This document shows positions 17,036-27,489 of a DNA stretch of 64,000 nucleotides, piece by piece (the first letter of the stretch is position 1; every line of letters begins with the position of its first letter). The DNA lies in assembly GCA_018969295.1 (NCBI GenBank), contig JAGWYN010000005.1:62001-126000 (forward strand). The letters are read 5' to 3'. Both the position numbers and the translations under genes were made by a program. The notes beneath the pieces are model-generated. The model did not search any database. It was not told the origin of the DNA and was given only the letters and a program-made list of their open reading frames with translations. This DNA is from Chloroflexota bacterium (GTDB lineage: Bacteria; Chloroflexota; Anaerolineae; Caldilineales; Caldilineaceae).

Positions 17036-18214
17036 ATGATGAACCGCCGTGTGGTCTTCGTTGCCCCTTTTGGCCTCGGTCAGAAGACAACTGTCTGGGC
17101 CCGCACTTTGCCTCTGGCACGCCAGCTGGCCCAACATGGCTGGGAACCTACTCTGCTGATTCCACCCTGGGATACCCCGCAGGATGCAGGTCGCCGCTGG
17201 CAAGAAGCGGGCGTCAATGTCGTCCAGGTGGAGACAAGGCTGGGTGCTCTTCAAATTTTTTATCAACTGTTACACGAAATTTTTACTCTGGAGCCTGCGA
17301 TCGTCCAGACTGTCAAACCGCGCGCCTATGCTGGGCTGGTACACTGGACACTCTGGTATGCCTTGCGCAGATCCCCCCGGCGCCCCCTGCTGCTGCTCGA
17401 CACCGACGACTGGGAACAGGCCTGGGCGGCGATCAATCGCTACCCCTGGCCGCTGGCCCGTTTCCTTGACTGGCAGGAAGATTGGGGAATTCGCCATGCC
17501 GATGCAGTGACAGCTGCCAGCCGTTGGCTTGCAGCCGAGGTCACCCGCAGTTCCCCCAGGACCCCTGTTCTTTATCTTCCCAACGGTGTTCTCCCCCCTG
17601 CCCAGGATGCACCCCGCTGGCAGGGGGGCGGCCGCGATGTTCTTTTTTTTAGCCGATTTGTAGAAGTGTCACCCGACTGGCTGACAAAACTGGCGATTGT
17701 ACTACACGAAAAGTTTCCCACTGCCCGCCTGCTGGTCGCCGGCACACCCGTACGGCCAGGACTGGAGAAACCTTTTCACGCGGCGCTGCGACAAGCCGCT
17801 GCCCAACATCGCGCCGCCCCGGTCGTATGGCTGGGATATGTAGATCAAAACCAGCTGGCTGCCTTGTACAGGCAGATCGGCTGTGCCATTTTCCCTGCCC
17901 AGCCTACCGTCCTGCAGCAGGCGAAATGCAGCGTGCGTCTGGCCACAACACTCCTGGCCGGAGTTCCTGTCGTGGCCAGCGCAGTCGGCGAGCAGGCCAC
18001 CTACGGCGCTGACGGCGCCGCACATCTGGTCGCTGCGGAGGCCAGCCCGGAGGAATTTGCCGATGCTCTCTGCCAGCTCCTCGCAGATCCTGCCCGACAA
18101 GTTGCGTTGAGTTCATTGGGGCACCGACACTTGCTTGCACAGTACAGCTGGCCCATTCTGGGGAACCGTCTGCACAGCTTTTACCTCCAGCTGTTGGCCG
18201 CCAGCAAAGCATAG
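17036..18214 (+). CDS. Glycosyltransferase, GT4-like
   Basis: A 392-residue GT-B fold protein. The N-domain opens with RRVVFVAPFGLGQKTTVWAR, a Rossmann strand with a glycine-rich loop, and PLARQLAQHGWEPTLLIPP. The C-domain has VLYLPNGVLPP, LFFSRFVEVSPDW and the acceptor/donor region around AALYRQIGCAIFPAQPT. The usual E-x7-E motif is degenerate (VVASAVGEQATYG), so donor specificity cannot be given. Predicted to add a sugar to a lipid or surface glycan in the cytoplasm. The ATG-ATG start has no good Shine-Dalgarno site, fitting coupling to the upstream gene. It converges on trmI with only 4 bp between. Confidence 0.75.
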   Translation: MMNRRVVFVAPFGLGQKTTVWARTLPLARQLAQHGWEPTLLIPPWDTPQDAGRRWQEAGVNVVQVETRLGALQIFYQLLHEIFTLEPAIVQTVKPRAYAGLVHWTLWYALRRSPRRPLLLLDTDDWEQAWAAINRYPWPLARFLDWQEDWGIRHADAVTAASRWLAAEVTRSSPRTPVLYLPNGVLPPAQDAPRWQGGGRDVLFFSRFVEVSPDWLTKLAIVLHEKFPTARLLVAGTPVRPGLEKPFHAALRQAAAQHRAAPVVWLGYVDQNQLAALYRQIGCAIFPAQPTVLQQAKCSVRLATTLLAGVPVVASAVGEQATYGADGAAHLVAAEASPEEFADALCQLLADPARQVALSSLGHRHLLAQYSWPILGNRLHSFYLQLLAASKA

Positions 18215-18218
18215 CCCA

Positions 18219-19163
18219 TCAGCCGGGCAACGGCAGCTGCGGATAACGTTCCTTCTGTTCTGAATGCTGTTCCTTGAGCTCGGCCTGCGCCCGCAGCCGG
18301 GCCTCATAGCGCTGCCGCTCTGGGCGCTGCCAGCGCGCCAGATCTTCTCCAGGATCGATGCACCGAGCGAAGATCAGATAGCCAGTGTGGCCGATCCGGG
18401 TGTCGTCAGGGCGGAATCGATCGGGAGCCACTTTGTAAGGGCGTAAAATCAACTCCTCGACGCTGACATCGGCAAAATGGTGCCGGTCAAAGCCATGCAG
18501 CAGGGCAATCACCTGGTTGGCTGTAGGGAGCAAGCAGGCAAAAAAACCGCCCTGCCGCAACGCTATACGAACTTGTGGGAGATAGCGCCATGGCTCGCGC
18601 ACATCCAGAAAGAGTGCATCGACCTCCTGTGCCTGAAAGCCAGCTTCGATGTCGCCCAGATGCATGGAAACAAAAGGCAGCAGCCCCAGACGGTCCAAGT
18701 TGTCGCGCGCGACCTGGTAAAAATCGGCCCGCACTTCATGGGTATAGACCCGCCCTGCCGGCATCACCGCCCAGGCCAACGCCGTGGTCAACCCACCACT
18801 GCCAGTGCCAGCCTCCACCACCCGGCTGCCCGAACAGAGACTCAGCCGATGCACGATATAGGCCGCATCTTTCGGGTAGATCATCTGCGCGCCGCGCTTG
18901 AGCGACTGGATGATGTCGGTCAGCGAGGGCCTCAGCAGGAGCGCTTCGTGTCCCTTCTGGCTGCGTACCGTTGCCCCCCACGCACTGCCGATCAGCGTCG
19001 AATGTACAAAAGCCCCCAGATGGGTGTGTGTGGTCTCCGCAGGGTGGACGCGGAGGACATACCGTTTGTAGTCTGAGGTGAACAACATTGCCAGATCCTG
19101 GGGCTGCACACGGGGGTGTTCCTGGGCAGATACAGCTTGAGATGGTTCAGCCGGTGCATTCAT
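18219..19163 (-). CDS. trmI: tRNA (adenine-N1)-methyltransferase TrmI
   Basis: A 314-residue SAM-dependent methyltransferase of the TrmI/Gcd14 family, which makes m1A58 in the T-loop of tRNAs. The N-terminal beta domain is followed by the Rossmann domain: motif I is VVEAGTGSGGLTTALAWA, with HEVRADFYQVARDNL and ALFLDVREPWRYL downstream, all diagnostic of this family. The C-terminal tail is Gln/Arg-rich and longer than in Thermus TrmI. The gene follows the lipoprotein gene by 27 bp on the same strand. m1A58 is associated with thermal tolerance of tRNA, which fits a warm-habitat relative such as Caldilinea. Confidence 0.9.
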   Translation of the reverse strand: MNAPAEPSQAVSAQEHPRVQPQDLAMLFTSDYKRYVLRVHPAETTHTHLGAFVHSTLIGSAWGATVRSQKGHEALLLRPSLTDIIQSLKRGAQMIYPKDAAYIVHRLSLCSGSRVVEAGTGSGGLTTALAWAVMPAGRVYTHEVRADFYQVARDNLDRLGLLPFVSMHLGDIEAGFQAQEVDALFLDVREPWRYLPQVRIALRQGGFFACLLPTANQVIALLHGFDRHHFADVSVEELILRPYKVAPDRFRPDDTRIGHTGYLIFARCIDPGEDLARWQRPERQRYEARLRAQAELKEQHSEQKERYPQLPLPG

Positions 19164-19190
19164 GGGAAGGATTGGATCCTGGCCGCGCAG

Positions 19191-20147
19191 TCAGCGGGCG
19201 GGAAAAGTGACATGGAGGGTGATCTGGCTCGACTGGAGAATGGGCAGCAGGCGATCGAACAGCTGACTGAAAGATGTCGTATCCATTCCACCTGCTGCGA
19301 GCAGGCCATTGACAGCCAGATCTGCCAGGTTGCTCAGTTTGTTGTCGTTCCAATTCAGGCTGGGCAGTTCCCTGCCGTTGAATGCCAGATGCAGCCCAGA
19401 GGCATCGGTGCGCAGGGTGACGCTGCGCACCCCGGCAGCGACGGCGTCCTGAATCAACGTTGCATTGAGTTTGAGCTGACCGAAGGGGGCGCCGGTCAAT
19501 ACCTGCCATTCTGCATCGCGGATTCCCTGCACCGTGTAGTTGCCGGCAGCGTCGTAGAGGACTGGGATACGCAGCACGGCTGTGGGAGTGGCAGGCTGGG
19601 CTGCCACGGGTTCTTCCGCTGCGGGTGCAGCCAGCTCCCAGCCTGGATCGACCGGGAAGCGCAGAATGACGCCAGCCCCCACATTGGAAAGCAGTGGAAA
19701 AAGCGCAAAGAGGCTGTTGGGCACCACATCAGGCCCGAGCAAAGTGATTCCCTCGTGGAGGGCTGTCAGCTGCTCTGCATCCCAGCGCAATGATGGGATC
19801 GGCTTTTGGTTGACCAGGAGGAGCAACTCGCCAGGGTGCAGCGAAATTTGGATCTGCTGGATTTGGGCTGCGGTCAGCTGGGCGACCAGACGGCTGTCCA
19901 GCTGCAGTTCGGCCAGGTCGGGCCCCAGAGCCATCTCGGCGAGCAGGAGGCCCTCCAGACTGAGCGTTCCGTTTGCGTCCACATCGACGACCAAGGCGGG
20001 CAGATCGATGGCCAGAGTGGCATCGCTTTCTGGGCTCTCGGGGGCATCGACCCCTGGTCCCCCCCCTGCTCGTGAACTGCAGCCGGTCAGCCCCAGGCTT
20101 GCCCACAAGGCAAGCAGGACGAAGAGCCAGACACGTTTTATGGCCAT
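19191..20147 (-). CDS. Hypothetical lipoprotein
   Basis: A 318-residue exported protein beginning at the ATG 20147 after a strong GGGGAGGG site. The signal peptide ends with a lipobox LTGC, followed by Ser- and Gly-rich linker. The mature part has three related segments containing a valine/leucine strand pattern and an LPSLNWNDN/IPSLRWDAE-type motif (about residues 120-135 and 250-265), so it seems to be an internal duplication. I do not recognise a family. It is probably anchored on the outer face of the membrane. It is followed by trmI. Confidence 0.7.
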   Translation of the reverse strand: MAIKRVWLFVLLALWASLGLTGCSSRAGGGPGVDAPESPESDATLAIDLPALVVDVDANGTLSLEGLLLAEMALGPDLAELQLDSRLVAQLTAAQIQQIQISLHPGELLLLVNQKPIPSLRWDAEQLTALHEGITLLGPDVVPNSLFALFPLLSNVGAGVILRFPVDPGWELAAPAAEEPVAAQPATPTAVLRIPVLYDAAGNYTVQGIRDAEWQVLTGAPFGQLKLNATLIQDAVAAGVRSVTLRTDASGLHLAFNGRELPSLNWNDNKLSNLADLAVNGLLAAGGMDTTSFSQLFDRLLPILQSSQITLHVTFPAR

Positions 20148-20289
20148 GAAAGAGGCCCTCCCCAAAGTGGCATGGATTCACCGAAAGGTGCTACGACGCC
20201 GAAGAGAACAGTGCGTCCAGAATGCTTTTTTTATTGTACTGAAAAAAGACAACCGCTGTCAAGGAAAAAATGCAAAAAACAAAAACAGG

Positions 20290-20320
20290 TTGACATTTCA
20301 GCCGATCTATGTCATACTAT
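20290..20320 (+). promoter_or_regulatory. tmRNA promoter
   Basis: TTGACA (20290-20295) followed by TACTAT (20315-20320; 19-bp spacer) or, with a 17-bp spacer, CATACT. Either predicts a start at the first G of the RNA near 20327-20329. Confidence 0.65.
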
Positions 20321-20328
20321 AAGTGTAT

Positions 20329-20740
<412 letters not shown>

Positions 20741-20744
20741 TCGT

Positions 20745-20783
20745 ACAAAGAGAGGGGCGCACACCGTGTGCCCCTCTCTTTGT
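20745..20783. terminator. Bidirectional terminator after tmRNA
   Basis: ACAAAGAGAGGGGCGCACA and TGTGCCCCTCTCTTTGT form a long stem with a 2-nt bulge around CCG, followed by TTTGCGTTGTTTT on the plus strand. It also ends the convergent MFS gene. Confidence 0.75.
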
Positions 20784-20793
20784 TTGCGTTGTT

Positions 20794-22047
20794 TTAACTG
20801 GAGTATCTGAGTTGTCCGCCTTCGCTCTGCTTTCGAGCTTTCAGGAGCGTAGGCCCGGCGTAGATCAGTGCAGCCAGCAACATCAACAGGCTGGCACTCC
20901 ACAACACCGCCGCTCCGCCAGCGTACCCCCACAACAAACCACCCGCCAATGCGCCGATCGACCAGCCAAGCCCCCCTTGTGCCGCACCGACCAGCGACTG
21001 GGCCGTCGCACGCATGCTGGCGGGCGCCGACTCCGTTGCATAGTCGACAACCGCTATCCAAAAACCAGCGTAGACAACCCCCAACACTGGGGCCATCCAC
21101 AAGATGAACTGCGGCGACGGCGCCTGTGCCATCGCCCCGTAGACCAGCGCAAAACCGACCAGACCGACCGTGATCAGATGTGAAGGGCGAAATCTGGCCA
21201 ACAACTGCCTGCCCATAAAGAGGACAGGGATCTCCGTCACCGAGTTGAGCGCATAAAGCAAGCCTACATCGGCCTTGGTGCCCCCCAACGCCAACATGTG
21301 CAAACCGACGAATCCAACAAAACAGGCAGCCCCTGCCCCCATCAAGATGTTCATCCACATGAACGCAGGATATCCCGGCTGGCGCCACATCTGGTGGAGT
21401 CCAGCCAACAGATTGGTGGGCTGGGCCGCTCGATCCAGTGGCAACAACAGCCCCAGCAGCGTGCAGCCAATCCCCAAAAAAATACTGTGAATCCAAAAAA
21501 TCGCATCCAGATCGCCTGAGCCCAGGATCTGCCCCAGACCATAGCTGAACAGCACAAAACCGATACTGCCAAAGAGACGCTGGCGCCCATAACTGCCACC
21601 GTTCTGACGCAGGATCCCCATTACAGCGCTGTCCAACAGGGCAGGGGCCGGCGCTCGGAAAAAAAACATTGTGGCCACCAACACCAACAACTGAACAAAG
21701 TCGGTCACCCACAGAAAAGGGAGCGTCAGCAGCCCAGCCCCCAAGGTACACAGCGCCATCACCCCTCGCTGTATCTGCCAGCGATCCGCCACGGCACCCC
21801 AAAATGGGTTGGCAAGCAACGCAGCAATCGGCGGCAGACTTCCCAAAAGTCCGATCTGAGCCCCACTCAACCCCTGGTTGTCCAAATAGATGTTGAAAAA
21901 AGGTGCGATGCCCCCGATCGCAGCAAAGAACATGAAATAGTAAAGCTTCGCCGCCCACAAACGCGAAGCAGAAGTATTGGCCCCCGCCACTCCACGGTCC
22001 AAAAACCCCAATAAATGACCCATAGCTGTCGAAATGCCTGCTTTCAT
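20794..22047 (-). CDS. MFS transporter, MFS_1-like
   Basis: A 417-residue inner-membrane protein with twelve predicted spans. The characteristic loop 2-3 motif GAVADRWQIQRG (about residues 66-77) marks the major facilitator superfamily. The N-terminal part resembles the LacY-related MFS_1-like family (WAAKLYYFMFFAAIGGIAPFF). Substrate is not predictable: sugars and nucleosides are common in the family. I started at the ATG 22047. A later ATG at 22023 is possible and the 5' end is the weakest part of this call. It is divergent from the pyrophosphatase gene. Confidence 0.85.
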   Translation of the reverse strand: MKAGISTAMGHLLGFLDRGVAGANTSASRLWAAKLYYFMFFAAIGGIAPFFNIYLDNQGLSGAQIGLLGSLPPIAALLANPFWGAVADRWQIQRGVMALCTLGAGLLTLPFLWVTDFVQLLVLVATMFFFRAPAPALLDSAVMGILRQNGGSYGRQRLFGSIGFVLFSYGLGQILGSGDLDAIFWIHSIFLGIGCTLLGLLLPLDRAAQPTNLLAGLHQMWRQPGYPAFMWMNILMGAGAACFVGFVGLHMLALGGTKADVGLLYALNSVTEIPVLFMGRQLLARFRPSHLITVGLVGFALVYGAMAQAPSPQFILWMAPVLGVVYAGFWIAVVDYATESAPASMRATAQSLVGAAQGGLGWSIGALAGGLLWGYAGGAAVLWSASLLMLLAALIYAGPTLLKARKQSEGGQLRYSS

Positions 22048-22236
22048 TGTTTTAACGTGTACACCGAACCCATACCCTACGATACTGCAAACGGGCCCTT
22101 CCAACAAAAGCGCCGCTCTGTCTTGCAGCGTTCCATCTTTGGTGGACGTGCAGAGATCTGGCATACTTGGAAGGCAATCTAACTTTTGCTGCGATCCAGG
22201 CTATGCTCTTGGATGCAGAAACCGCGAAGGAGATGT

Positions 22237-22857
22237 ATGCCAAGCAGCAAGTTCCCACCGCCGTTCTATCGCTGGCGTCCCCATCCCTGGCATGGGCTGG
22301 AGATCGGCCCCAATCCCCCTGAGGTTGTCCATGCGTTTATTGAGATTACCCCCTTCGACTTGATCAAATATGAGATCGACAAGCGGACCGGCTATATCCG
22401 CGTCGACCGCCCGCAGCGCAGCTCCTCGCAGCCGCCGGCGCTTTATGGGTTTATTCCACGGACGTACTGCGACGAACATGTGGCAGAGCTCTCACTCAAT
22501 GCCACGCGAGGAGACGGCGATCCACTGGACATCTGTGTGCTCAGCGAGCGCCCGATCAACCGTGGGGAGGTGATCCTCAACGCCCGTGTGGTTGGGGGGC
22601 TAGATGTCAACGACAACGGCGAGGCAGATGACAAGATCATCGCTATTCTTGAGAACGACAACGTCTGGGGCAAGGCGCGCGACATCACGGACCTGCCTGA
22701 GGTGTTGATCGAACGGTTGCGCCATTATTTTTCTACCTACAAGATGATTCCAGGCCAGGAGCTTTCGTTGACGGTGGATCGGGTCTACGGCCGCGAACAT
22801 GCCCTGCTCGTGGTGCAGGCAGCCATGCACGACTATTTCGTCGAATATGGCGACTGA
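22237..22857 (+). CDS. ppa: Inorganic pyrophosphatase, family I
   Basis: A 206-residue soluble enzyme that hydrolyses pyrophosphate to two phosphates, pulling biosynthetic reactions forward. The family I signature is complete: KYEIDKRTGYIRVDRP, GFIPRTYCDE, GDGDPLDICVL (metal-binding Asp residues) and DVNDNGEADDKIIAILEND. The ATG at 22237 follows GAAGGAG with good spacing. It reads toward the tRNA-Ser gene. Pyrophosphate produced by the tRNA ligase in the trp operon and by the pyrimidine enzyme OPRT nearby would be substrates, but there is no operonic link. Confidence 0.95.
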   Translation: MPSSKFPPPFYRWRPHPWHGLEIGPNPPEVVHAFIEITPFDLIKYEIDKRTGYIRVDRPQRSSSQPPALYGFIPRTYCDEHVAELSLNATRGDGDPLDICVLSERPINRGEVILNARVVGGLDVNDNGEADDKIIAILENDNVWGKARDITDLPEVLIERLRHYFSTYKMIPGQELSLTVDRVYGREHALLVVQAAMHDYFVEYGD

Positions 22858-22916
22858 CACCGGCCTCGCTGAAAAAACGCATCCACCCTGCATCTCTCCT
22901 CTGGCTGCCTGAAAAC

Positions 22917-22945
22917 TTGCTGGAAGTGTGCTCCCCTGCTATACT
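22917..22945 (+). promoter_or_regulatory. tRNA-Ser promoter
   Basis: TTGCTG (22917-22922) and TATACT (22940-22945) are separated by 17 bp, placing the start close to the 5' end of the tRNA at 22954. Confidence 0.75.
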
Positions 22946-22953
22946 CTGTGAGT

Positions 22954-23080
<127 letters not shown>

Positions 23081-23087
23081 ACGAATT

Positions 23088-23244
<157 letters not shown>

Positions 23245-23270
23245 GTTCCATATTGCACAAAGGACGGGGC

Positions 23271-24737
<1,467 letters not shown>

Positions 24738-24746
24738 GTCTGCCCC

Positions 24747-25727
24747 ATGACCGATCTGTCTGTCCAATTTTTGGATCTGACTTTTCCAAGCCCGCTGGTG
24801 CTGGCGAGCGGGATCTGGGGCACGACCCCCAGCCTGTTGGTGCGTGCGGCAGAAGCAGGCTGTGGTGCTGTCACTGCCAAAAGCTGCGGGCCTACGCCAA
24901 GAGCCGGTCACGTCAATCCCTCCTGTCTGGACTGGGGCCACGGTTTGGTCAATGCCATCGGGCTGGCCAACCCAGGCGCCGAAACAGAGGTCGGTCTGCT
25001 CCAAAACGCGCAAAAACAGCTGAATCCCCTCGGCGTTTCTCTCATCGCCAGCATTTTTGCTGGCCCTCCCGAAGAATTTGGTCAGGTGGCAGCTGTCGTG
25101 GCGCAGGCACAGCCTGCATTGATCGAGGTCAATATCTCCTGCCCGAATGTGCACAGTGAATTTGGCGAACCCTACGCGGCCGACGCCAAGGCAGCGGCCG
25201 AAGTGACCGATCATGTGGTGCAGGCAGCGCGTGGTATCCCCGTGGTAGTCAAGCTGGCACCCAACGTGCCCAGCATCGGGCGAATTGCCCAGGCTGTTGT
25301 CGAGGCGGGTGCAGCAGCCCTCTGTGTGATCAACACCATGCCTGGCATGGTGATCGACGCAGAATCCGGGCAGCCCATCCTGGCCAACCGCAGCGGTGGA
25401 CTCAGCGGACCAGCCATCAAGCCGATCGCCCTCAAATGCGTCTACGATGTGCGGAAAGCTTGCCCTTCTGTACCGATCATCGGTACCGGCGGCGTGACTG
25501 CCGGGCTCGACGCCGTCGAAATGTTGATGGCAGGGGCTACGGCCGTCGGCATCGGCAGCGCGTTCTACTACCGCGGCACAGAAGCAGTCGCCTCCATTCT
25601 TTCTGAGATGCATGAATGGCTCAACGCACATGGAGTCGACCGAGCAGCCGATCTCACCAGCCGAGCCCACCGTGAACGTCTGTATGCCACAACACCCACC
25701 GGAGCCCCTGTCCCGGCTCTCCATTGA
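24747..25727 (+). CDS. pyrD: Dihydroorotate dehydrogenase, class 1-type
   Basis: A 326-residue FMN enzyme that oxidises dihydroorotate to orotate, the substrate of the OPRT half upstream. The catalytic base is Cys132 in EVNISCPNVHS, which identifies class 1 (soluble) rather than the Ser-containing membrane class 2. FMN-binding stretches VKLAPNVPSIG and IIGTGGVTAGLDAVEML are clear. Class 1B enzymes use a PyrK iron-sulfur partner, and none is encoded in the window, so it could be a PyrK-elsewhere or 1A-like enzyme. Two genes of unknown and esterase function follow and may be in the same transcript. Confidence 0.92.
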   Translation: MTDLSVQFLDLTFPSPLVLASGIWGTTPSLLVRAAEAGCGAVTAKSCGPTPRAGHVNPSCLDWGHGLVNAIGLANPGAETEVGLLQNAQKQLNPLGVSLIASIFAGPPEEFGQVAAVVAQAQPALIEVNISCPNVHSEFGEPYAADAKAAAEVTDHVVQAARGIPVVVKLAPNVPSIGRIAQAVVEAGAAALCVINTMPGMVIDAESGQPILANRSGGLSGPAIKPIALKCVYDVRKACPSVPIIGTGGVTAGLDAVEMLMAGATAVGIGSAFYYRGTEAVASILSEMHEWLNAHGVDRAADLTSRAHRERLYATTPTGAPVPALH

Positions 25728-25751
25728 GCCATCCCAGAGTGAGCACTCCCT

Positions 25752-26426
25752 ATGGCCACCTACGACTCTCGCCAGGAAAGCATCGACGCCATCCTCAGAC
25801 GCATCTCTGATCTGAACGAACAGTCGCTCACCCAGCTCTCGCAGTACATCAGCTACCTGAAATGGCAGGAAGAGCTCTGGCACAGCCTGGTCGACGAAGA
25901 TTCTTTCACGGATTCCGACCAGGTTTTGCTCTGGCAGTACGATTTTATCGAGGCGTTCCCAGCAGCCCGCCGGGTGGCCACGCGCACTGCAAAAATGATG
26001 GAGATCAAAACCGGGATGGCCTCCTGTGGGCTTGTTCAACAGATGGCCATTTGGGAACATCCACCAATCACGGGGGCAGCTGTCTGCGAATACACCGTGT
26101 CAATCCCCCCCGACCTCGATCTGCTGAAGCTCTGTTTTGCTGTCGGCATCCGCGATGGTGCACGGATGGAAGGAGACAACCTCTGTGCGTTTCATCTGTA
26201 TGTCAACGGAATCCGGCTGTGGAGCACCACCAAACAGAGCTGCCAGTGGGAGCGTTGTGTGGTGGATCTGCCCTCTCTGGCAGGTCAGGAGGCTGTGATC
26301 CAGTTCATCACCGATGGACTTGGGGACAATCGTTGGAACTGGGCTGTGTGGGCAGAGCCGCAGCTGCTGGGCTATGGACCTCGGCGCGCATCGACACGCA
26401 GCCAATCGTTGGCACCATCTCTATAA
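25752..26426 (+). CDS. Hypothetical protein with C-terminal beta-sandwich-like region
   Basis: A 224-residue protein of unknown function. Residues 1-60 are helical and charged (RQESIDAILRRISDLNEQ). Residues about 110-215 are rich in alternating hydrophobic strands and aromatic residues (LYVNGIRLWSTT, DNRWNWAVWAEPQL) and look like a carbohydrate-binding, NPCBM-type jelly roll, an inference from pattern only. There is no signal peptide. It lies 24 bp after pyrD and 10 bp before the esterase gene, so it may act with the esterase on acylated carbohydrate. Confidence 0.65.
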   Translation: MATYDSRQESIDAILRRISDLNEQSLTQLSQYISYLKWQEELWHSLVDEDSFTDSDQVLLWQYDFIEAFPAARRVATRTAKMMEIKTGMASCGLVQQMAIWEHPPITGAAVCEYTVSIPPDLDLLKLCFAVGIRDGARMEGDNLCAFHLYVNGIRLWSTTKQSCQWERCVVDLPSLAGQEAVIQFITDGLGDNRWNWAVWAEPQLLGYGPRRASTRSQSLAPSL

Positions 26427-26436
26427 GGAGGCAAGA

Positions 26437-27420
26437 ATGGCTCGTTTTGACAAACCCTTGGAAGAACTTCAGAACTACCTGCCCGATCGTGCGGAGCCAG
26501 GCGATTTTGACCGTTTCTGGGCAGAGACGCTTGCCAACAGCCGGCAGCACGCGCTGGATCCGATTTTTGTACCAGTCGATTTCGGTCTCCACACAGTGGA
26601 GGCCTACGATGTCACCTTCAGCGGCTACGGCGGACAGCGCATCAAAGGGTGGCTTTTGCTGCCGCGCCAACGAGAAGGGCTGCTGCCAGCTGTGGTCGAA
26701 TACATCGGATACGGCGGCGGACGGGGCTTTCCGCTCGACTGGCTGACCTGGAGCAGTGCTGGCTACGCCCACCTGGTCATGGATACACGCGGGCAGGGAA
26801 GCGCCTGGCTGCGCGGAGATACGCCCGATTCTGAACTGGAGGGAGGCAACCCACAGTTCCCAGGCTTCATGACGCGCGGCATTCTTGCCCCAGCGACCTA
26901 TTACTATCGTCGGGTCTTTGCCGACGCCGTGCGTGCTGTAGAATGCATGATGGCACACCCCGCTGTCGACCGCAGCCGGGTGGCAGTCACAGGGGGGTCA
27001 CAGGGTGGGGGCATTGCCCTGGCTGTCGCAGGTCTCTCCCCCGCTCTGCTCACAAATGCAGTCAAAGTCTCGATGCCCGATGTCCCCTTTCTTTGCCATT
27101 ATCGCCGGGCCACCGAACTTGTCGATACCCACCCCTACCAAGAAATCGTCCGCTTTTGCAAAGTCCAACGCGACCAGATAGAAACGGTCTTTGCGACGTT
27201 GGCCTACTTTGATGGGGTCAATTTCGCAGCGCGTGCCACTGCCCGATCGCTTTTTTCGGTCGCCTTGATGGATGACATCTGCCCGCCCTCCACTGTCTAC
27301 GCTGCCTACAACCACTATCTGGGAGAAAAACAGATTCGAGTCTACAGCTACAACCAGCACGAGGGAGGACAGAGCTACCAGAAGTTGGAGCAGCTGCGCT
27401 TCCTGGCTGCACAGCTGTAG
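26437..27420 (+). CDS. Acetyl xylan esterase / cephalosporin-C deacetylase family hydrolase
   Basis: A 327-residue alpha/beta-hydrolase of the AXE1 family, which removes acetyl groups from small sugars or xylo-oligosaccharides. The nucleophile elbow is TGGSQGGG (Ser near residue 188). The family-specific N-terminal segment YIGYGGGRGFPLDW and the late Asp-Asp and His (DDICPPSTVYAAYN, YNQHEGGQ) supply the rest of the triad. AAGGAGG precedes the ATG by 5 nt. The cytoplasmic, signal-less form fits deacetylation of imported oligosaccharides. A strong hairpin follows. Confidence 0.88.
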   Translation: MARFDKPLEELQNYLPDRAEPGDFDRFWAETLANSRQHALDPIFVPVDFGLHTVEAYDVTFSGYGGQRIKGWLLLPRQREGLLPAVVEYIGYGGGRGFPLDWLTWSSAGYAHLVMDTRGQGSAWLRGDTPDSELEGGNPQFPGFMTRGILAPATYYYRRVFADAVRAVECMMAHPAVDRSRVAVTGGSQGGGIALAVAGLSPALLTNAVKVSMPDVPFLCHYRRATELVDTHPYQEIVRFCKVQRDQIETVFATLAYFDGVNFAARATARSLFSVALMDDICPPSTVYAAYNHYLGEKQIRVYSYNQHEGGQSYQKLEQLRFLAAQL

Positions 27421-27432
27421 ATACCTTTCCCA

Positions 27433-27482
27433 GCAGAATAAAAAGAGGGCAGGGTGTGCACCCTGCCCTCTTTTTATTCTGC
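27433..27482. terminator. Bidirectional intrinsic terminator
   Basis: Two perfectly complementary 24-bp arms (27433-27456 and 27459-27482) rich in G-C with an A/T-rich outer part giving TTTTTATT on the plus strand and its equivalent on the minus strand. It separates the esterase gene and the converging binding-protein gene. Confidence 0.85.
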
Positions 27483-27489
27483 GTTTCAC